Shown: positions 59,583 through 64,000 of the stretch, piece after piece
Position numbering within the stretch: position 1 is the first letter of the stretch
How the letters are laid out: the number at the start of each line of letters is the position of its first letter
Assembly: GCA_037478835.1 (NCBI GenBank)
Contig: JBBFLV010000005.1
Coordinates: 152,287 to 216,286 of the forward strand
Reading direction: 5' to 3'
DNA from: 630D-37 sp037478835
GTDB lineage: Bacteria; Chloroflexota; Anaerolineae; Anaerolineales; Villigracilaceae
Length of the DNA stretch: 64,000 nt
Notes under the pieces: generated by a model
Told to the model about the DNA's origin: nothing
The model's database searches: none
The model's input: only the letters and a program-made list of their open reading frames with translations
Made by a program: the position numbers and the translations under genes

Positions 59583-61940
59583 TCAATCCCGCCGCAACCG
59601 CACGATCGTCGCCCCGGCACCCCCCTCGTTTTCTCCGGCCTCCTCGAAATCCTGCACATAGGCATGCCCGCGCAGCGCTTGACGGATGACCGTGCGCAAT
59701 TTTCCGCTTCCCTTCCCATGCACAATGCGCACCCAGGGCAGGCCGGCCAGGTAGGCCTGCTCCAAATAACGTTCCACCTCCTGCAGCGCATCTTCCGCCG
59801 TCTGCCCGATCACGTTCAGCTCCAGCCCCGGCGAATTGCCGAACGGCAACCCCTGTTTTTTCGTCGGAGGGGTGGGCATCGGTCGAGAAGGGCTCGGCGC
59901 GCCGCGCAATCGCTCCATCTCCTCCAAGCGCGCCCGAAAGCGCAAATTCCCCACCTGCACCTCAGCCTCCTCCTCATCCAGCGCCATCACCGTCCCTTCC
60001 AGCCCAAGCGGTTTCACCCGCACCGTATCGCCGATCTGGATTTCAACCTTTTGTGGAGAAGGGAGAGAAGGGAGAAGACGCTCCAACGAGGCCGCCTGCG
60101 CCTCCAAGCGTTGCACCGCCTCCAAAGGCTGCCGTGCCCGCCGCAGCTCCCGCTTCAGGGCTTGGACCTCGGCGCGCAGCGCCGTCAAATGGGCTTCGGC
60201 CTCGGCCCGGGCTTGTTCCAGCACCTGCCGACGTTCCTCCTCGATCGCCGCCAAGCGTTGCTCCAGGGCTTGCGCGGCGGCTTCGGCCTGGCGACGTGCC
60301 TTTTCGGCGCGTTCACGCTCACGGTGTGCCCGGTTGCGTTCCCGCCGCAGATCGTCCAGCAAACGGTCGGTTTGCAAGGCCGAAGGTTCCAGCGCGTTGG
60401 CGGCCGTTTGCAAAATCTCCTCCGGCAATCCCAGGCGCCGCGCAATCGCCAGGGCATTCGAACGTCCCGGCAGGCCGATGATGAGATGATAGGTCGGGCG
60501 CAGCGTCTTCAGATCGAATTCCAGGGAAGCATTGATCACACCGGGGGTGTTGTGCGCAAAGGCTTTTAACTCCGGATAATGGGTGGCCACCATCGTCGGC
60601 ACGTGGCGCTCGATCAGGTGAAGCAAAATCGCCCGTGCCAGCGCCGAACCTTCCTGCGGATCGGTCCCAGCCCCCAGCTCATCGAGCAACACCAGGGTTC
60701 GCGGCCCGGCCTGTTGCAGAATGCGGATGATGTTGGTCATATGACCGCTGAACGTGCTCAGCGATTGCTCGATGGATTGCTCATCGCCGATATCGGCGAA
60801 CACATTCTCAAAGCAGCTCAATTCCGAGCCGCTCTGCGCCGGAATATGCAGACCGCTTTGCGCCATCAGTGCCAGCAATCCGGCCGTCTTCAGCGTCACC
60901 GTCTTACCGCCGGTATTCGGCCCGGTGATCACCATGATGAAAACCTGCGGCGGCAGGACGAGGTCAATCGGCACGGCACTTTCTTGCGGCAGGAGAGGGT
61001 GCCGCGCCCGCAGCAAGCGGCAGATAAACGGTTCGGCCGGATGCAGGATCGGCTCCGTCGCCTGGATCGCCTCGGCATAGGCGGCGCAGGCCAGCGCCAG
61101 GTCGATCTGCGCCAGGGCTTCCACCCCTCGAAGAATGGCTTCGGCCTGTTCCGCTACCCGTGCCGAAAGTTCGCTCAGGATGCGCTGGATTTCCTGCTCT
61201 TCCTCCCGCTGGAGCTGACGCAGGCGATTGTTCGATTCGACGATCACCAGCGGTTCGACGAAAAGCGTCGCCCCGGAGGCAGATTGATCGTGCACGATGG
61301 CCTGTAGCTGCCCCTTGAATTCGGCCCGCAAGGGGATCACATAGCGTCCCTCCCGTCGGGTGATCAGCGCTTCCTGGAGCATCGGCGCGATCTTGCCGTC
61401 ATGGATCATTTTCTGCAAGCGGCTCAGGATGCGATCCTGCGTCTGGCGCATCTCGCTGCGAATGGCCGCCAGCCGCGGCGAAGCCTCATCCAGAATTTCA
61501 CCGTGTTCGGAGATGGCCGCGGCGATCGCATCGATCACCTGCGGCAGGGAGGGGAGATCGGCGGCGATCTGACCCAGCAGAGGATAGGGCAAGGGGGAGT
61601 CTTCGCGCTTGCGCCCCTCTCGCAGGAAAAAACGCCGCGTGCGCTGCGCCGTGATCAATGTGGACTGAATTTGCAGAAGCGTTTCCGGGTCCAAAACGCC
61701 GCCGCGCCGGGCCCGTTCGACGGCCGGACGCACATCATACGCCGCGCCAAGGCTGAAGGCGCTCTCGGCCAACAGGCGGCGGGCTTCGGTGGTCAGCGCC
61801 AGCCGTCGGCGTGCTGTTTCTAGATCGGGCGTCGGGCGCAGGGTGCGTGCCAGTGCCGCCGAAGCGGAAAAGGAGCAGTAGCCGGCCAATCGCTCTAAAA
61901 TTTTTTCGTATTCCAGGGTGTGAAGACTCTTCTCATCCAT
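59583..61940 (-). CDS. mutS2: Endonuclease MutS2
   Basis: 785 residues. MutS-like ATPase: VITGPNTGGKTVTLKTAGLL (Walker A), SQFE-like STFSGHMTNIIRIL, LVLLDELGAGTDPQEGSALA (Walker B), THY. A long Arg/Glu/Ala coiled coil (about 515-615) follows, then a KOW-like segment (IGDTVRVKPLGLEGTVMALD) and C-terminal Smr domain (VRIVHGKGSGKLRTVIRQAL). MutS2 limits recombination and acts on collided ribosomes in Bacillus. I use the ATG at 61940, which opens MDEKSLHTLEYEKIL; the ATG at 61952 is an alternative. TAAACT lies just upstream. Confidence 0.95.
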   Translation of the reverse strand: MDEKSLHTLEYEKILERLAGYCSFSASAALARTLRPTPDLETARRRLALTTEARRLLAESAFSLGAAYDVRPAVERARRGGVLDPETLLQIQSTLITAQRTRRFFLREGRKREDSPLPYPLLGQIAADLPSLPQVIDAIAAAISEHGEILDEASPRLAAIRSEMRQTQDRILSRLQKMIHDGKIAPMLQEALITRREGRYVIPLRAEFKGQLQAIVHDQSASGATLFVEPLVIVESNNRLRQLQREEEQEIQRILSELSARVAEQAEAILRGVEALAQIDLALACAAYAEAIQATEPILHPAEPFICRLLRARHPLLPQESAVPIDLVLPPQVFIMVITGPNTGGKTVTLKTAGLLALMAQSGLHIPAQSGSELSCFENVFADIGDEQSIEQSLSTFSGHMTNIIRILQQAGPRTLVLLDELGAGTDPQEGSALARAILLHLIERHVPTMVATHYPELKAFAHNTPGVINASLEFDLKTLRPTYHLIIGLPGRSNALAIARRLGLPEEILQTAANALEPSALQTDRLLDDLRRERNRAHRERERAEKARRQAEAAAQALEQRLAAIEEERRQVLEQARAEAEAHLTALRAEVQALKRELRRARQPLEAVQRLEAQAASLERLLPSLPSPQKVEIQIGDTVRVKPLGLEGTVMALDEEEAEVQVGNLRFRARLEEMERLRGAPSPSRPMPTPPTKKQGLPFGNSPGLELNVIGQTAEDALQEVERYLEQAYLAGLPWVRIVHGKGSGKLRTVIRQALRGHAYVQDFEEAGENEGGAGATIVRLRRD

Positions 61941-61990
61941 AGCACCGCCCATAGTTTAGCCGATTTCTGGCGGGGTGAACAGGGAAGAGG

Positions 61991-62028
61991 GATTGTGGAG
62001 GGTAGACGACGGTGGACGGTGGACCGTA
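61991..62028. repeat. Heptamer array, about 5 units
   Basis: GATTGTG, GAGGGTA, (GAC), GACGGTG, GACGGTG, GACCGTA on the plus strand, upstream of mutS2, so YACSGTC is its sense strand. A GTAG-hairpin starts at its last bases. Confidence 0.8.
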
Positions 62029-62048
62029 GCATCAGGATTTATCCTGTG
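62026..62048 (+). repeat. GTAG-hairpin element sharing its core with the one after hemW
   Basis: GTAG, CAT, then CAGGAT tt ATCCTG. The 14-nt core CAGGATTTATCCTG is identical to that at 46408-46421. Confidence 0.6.
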
Positions 62049-62054
62049 TCGCCA

Positions 62055-62088
62055 GGGAGGGTTAGGGAGTTAGGGGTTAGGGGGGTAG
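62055..62088 (+). other. G-run tract with telomere-like TTAGGG spacing
   Basis: Five runs of three or more G: GGGAGGGTTAGGGAG then TTAGGGGTTAGGGGGG. It fits a G-quadruplex motif. No gene covers it. Confidence 0.6.
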
Positions 62089-62627
62089 GAGAGCGTGGCG
62101 TTGCGCTTTAGCCCGTGTCGTGATGGACCGTGGACGGTAGACTGTGGACCGTGGACGGTATATCTGAAAAGTGCCGGGAAGCATGCCGGCGATCATTAGG
62201 TGACATGGCAGGAATCGTTTCAGCAGATGGCGGAGCATCGGGGTCTGCAGTTTTGAAGGGCCGTTACTGCAGGTGCATCCGCAGTAGGTGATCATGCAGT
62301 AATTGGTTGGAGTATCGCAGGCAGAACGGGGCGTGATGTTGTCACACCGTGCGCCGCCGGGGGTGGGGGTGGCAGCGGTAGTGGGCTGGGTGGTTGGAGA
62401 GGCTTGAGACCAAATTGTGGGGGTGGGAGGTTTTGGGGTGTTTTGAACGCAGTCACAGCCATACAATGTGTCGCCAACACAGGTTTGATTGGCGCTACAA
62501 GCAACACCACAACAATTAGACCACCTGCAGGAAGCGCATTCGCCGATAGCGTAAGTGGGGGATTTTAGGGGTGTTAGGACAAATATGGCGAATAAGACGA
62601 ATAAGAGAGGTGGATTTTGATTTTCAT
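62077..62627 (-). pseudogene. Frameshifted Cys-rich secreted protein
   Basis: A reading frame ending at 62077 encodes PPLLFVLFAIFVLTPLKSP, a convincing signal peptide, then two Cys-rich modules (GECASCRWSNCCGVACSANQ with later CDC; NYCMITYCGCTCSNG) joined by a Pro/Thr linker. It has no in-frame start. The ATG at 62627 is out of frame by one base: one extra A in its AAAA run would give MKNQNPPLLFVLF and a 183-residue protein. The C-terminal part reads into the heptamer array at 62126, so the original end is probably lost. Either a broken gene, a slippage site or a sequencing error. Function unknown. Confidence 0.5.
62126..62160. repeat. Heptamer array, 5 units
   Basis: GACCGTG, GACGGTA, GACTGTG, GACCGTG, GACGGTA in exact register, inside the 3' end of the broken Cys-rich frame. 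Confidence 0.88.
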
Positions 62628-62719
62628 CAAGTGTTATATGGTGAACCAGAAAATCATAATTTACGATTCACCATAGATAAATCATAGGAAAAAGAGAGAA
62701 GAAAATCAATAAGTGCAAG

Positions 62720-64000
62720 TTATTGAGTTGTAGCCATTTCAGATGGTAGCAAATAGAATTGGAGTTCGGGAGGACATTGAGGGGTTACTGGAGGTATGGG
62801 CACTTCGATTACTTTTTCTTCTCCATTTAGTTTTTGTACATAGTAATTGATGTTATATTTCCAGAACTCAAATTCGCTTGCTTGATTATCCGGCAGGGAG
62901 AGGAGACGGGTAACAGGATATCGGTCAACAAAAGGACCTTCGGCGTAAACATAAAGATATGGGGAAAGTGGCCTATTTTGCTCATAGGCTTTTGTTAGAT
63001 CAAGAATTATTAAATTTTCAGGCGTTAGCTGGGGAACAAGAATATTTATCGTAAAACCAAGTTTTCCTTGGAGAAATAATGGATCTTGATTGTTTTCATT
63101 GTATCTTTTGATATCATCAATATCTAAAATGCTAAAAATGGCTACATCATAGTAATTGCCGTCTTCTCCTAAAATAGAGAACCAAAGCGGAAGGAGTTTT
63201 TCATTGAGGCTGTCATAAGTTTGGTTAGGTTGATCATCGGCTCTAGATTTGAGAACCACTCGTTTGCTTCCATCTTTGTCATAGAAAAATAGTAGCGATG
63301 ATCTCCTATTAGGATCTTCAGGATCTCTTTTTTCAACTGCTTCTGGAGAGAAAAGGACATAGAGTTCATCTTCGGTGATCGGCTCGCCTGCCTGGAGTTT
63401 GGTCTGAAGCCTTCGAAGAAACACCGAGCCTTGGAGGTCTTCGAGGGTGATCGCTTCGCCGGTTTGGAGTTTTTCACGGACGGCCCGCAGCGCTCGGATG
63501 GCTTTGGCCTGCTCCAGCCGGACGGATTGAAGCGCGGTCAGGCGCTCGTCATCTACGGGTAAATCGTCAATCGTTTGAATGGGCTTTTCGCCGTGGACGA
63601 TATGAAGGTATGGGTGCTTCTCCACCTGCTTGAGTTCGGGGTCAAAGGCGGCAGTCAGGTCAAAGGCTTGGCGAAAGCCGCGCCGTTCGCCTTGCCAAAG
63701 CAGGGTGACGGGGAGTTTCTCGCCGTTTTCCCCCAGGCGAAAGGCTTGAACCGTCAGCGGGCGGGTGAGGTCATCGTAAATTTCCGGGTGGGCGTCGAAG
63801 GTGCCGGGTTGGAGGAGGTAATCGACTTTTTCTTGCTTGCCGTTATGGTAGGAGATGGTTGTGGTATAGATGACTTCGCCGTTTTCGGTGGTTGTGCGGG
63901 TGATGGCGTTTTCAACACCTTTAAAGTAGTCTTGCTGGTTTTTTGGGATGCCGAGGGTGTCAAGCGTCAACGGGGCTTCGGTGGGGGTGGGGGTTGGGGT
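62720..64000 (-). CDS. Large secreted/surface-like protein, C-terminal part, cut by window edge
   Basis: 427 codons, open through the right edge; no start is in the window. It enters with a Pro/Thr linker (PTPTPTEAPLTLDTLG). I recognise no domain. A helical part at about 150-215 contains a short internal repeat (LQTGEAITLEDLQG and LQAGEPITEDELYV). The C-terminal half is beta-rich with polar stretches (RYNENNQDPLFLQGKLGFTI). The half nearest the stop (62720 to about 63350) is much more AT-rich than the rest, so the gene may be a mosaic. Probably an extracytoplasmic protein, by linker style. Confidence 0.65.
   Translation of the reverse strand, partial: TPTPTPTEAPLTLDTLGIPKNQQDYFKGVENAITRTTTENGEVIYTTTISYHNGKQEKVDYLLQPGTFDAHPEIYDDLTRPLTVQAFRLGENGEKLPVTLLWQGERRGFRQAFDLTAAFDPELKQVEKHPYLHIVHGEKPIQTIDDLPVDDERLTALQSVRLEQAKAIRALRAVREKLQTGEAITLEDLQGSVFLRRLQTKLQAGEPITEDELYVLFSPEAVEKRDPEDPNRRSSLLFFYDKDGSKRVVLKSRADDQPNQTYDSLNEKLLPLWFSILGEDGNYYDVAIFSILDIDDIKRYNENNQDPLFLQGKLGFTINILVPQLTPENLIILDLTKAYEQNRPLSPYLYVYAEGPFVDRYPVTRLLSLPDNQASEFEFWKYNINYYVQKLNGEEKVIEVPIPPVTPQCPPELQFYLLPSEMATTQ

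Noticed and set aside
62292..62510. 72-residue Pro-rich minus-strand frame
   Set aside because: It is an alternative frame of the linker in the Cys-rich ORF; the Cys-rich frame with its signal peptide is far more protein-like.
1..64000. tRNA or rRNA genes
   Set aside because: No cloverleaf with a GTTCGAATC-type T-arm or rRNA sequence was recognised by eye in any gap; a tRNA scan would settle it.

Overview
The window is GC-rich bacterial chromosome, densely packed with housekeeping genes. The gene set suggests a Chloroflexota bacterium, probably Anaerolineae or a relative: TatB/TatC with NusB and an Asp23 protein, a TIGR01906-type membrane protein, DarA-like cyclic-di-AMP receptors, a membrane-anchored spermidine-synthase-like protein, and many secreted or lipoprotein products with Pro/Thr linkers. 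There is no outer-membrane or LPS gene. The lineage call rests on gene content and style, not on a marker comparison. I found no rRNA, tRNA, CRISPR array, phage module or intact insertion sequence.

Layout. 1-8164 (minus): a chain reading leftward from a membrane spermidine-synthase-like protein through DUF1461, fabG, Asp23, nusB, tatB and tatC to a large lipoprotein and a penicillin-acylase-like enzyme cut by the window edge. 8442-11535 (plus): frr-uppS-cdsA-glpX. 11607-20380: a sirtuin (minus), an unknown gene translationally linked to mutL, a lipid kinase, and a large PAS/GAF/HD-GYP sensor. 20578-26171: FmdB-like zinc ribbon, pheS-pheT, two tandem cyclic-di-AMP receptor paralogues, panC (minus). 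26352-27319 (minus): an AbiEii-like toxin/antitoxin pair. 27753-37719 (plus): a receiver/roadblock/transposase-like fusion, polA, a TPR protein, a HAD hydrolase, a DUF389-SH3 membrane protein and a phosphohexomutase. 37722-47677: GNAT (minus), a D-Ala ligase-like ATP-grasp enzyme, then gltX-oxidoreductase-helicase-like-pcm-hemW, and a secreted phospholipase D-like protein (minus). 47831-53977 (plus): ltaE, xpt-guaA, two membrane proteins. 53981-61940 (minus): pyrH, tsf, rpsB, an ABC-2 exporter, an orphan DNA methyltransferase and mutS2. 61941-64000: repeats, a frameshifted Cys-rich secreted ORF, and the 3' part of a large unknown secreted protein.

Most unusual content. (1) The gene at 27753-29378 joins a receiver-like domain, a roadblock-like domain and a long Pro-rich linker to a C-terminal IS200/RAYT-type Y1 transposase fold whose HUH histidines are replaced (Tyr, Gln) while a Tyr remains at the catalytic-tyrosine position. 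It looks like a transposase domain reused in signalling. (2) At least eleven intergenic arrays repeat a degenerate heptamer (GACSGTR / YACSGTC) in strict 7-nt register. Wherever an array lies just upstream of a start codon, the YACSGTC strand is usually the sense strand. Two arrays run into a second, 8-nt, tandem repeat. (3) A third family has GTAG next to a short hairpin, the form of REP elements used by RAYT transposases. Two copies lie in the block just upstream of the fusion gene. (4) Several genes start 6-7 nt after a TANNNT box, which suggests leaderless mRNAs and helped fix start codons.
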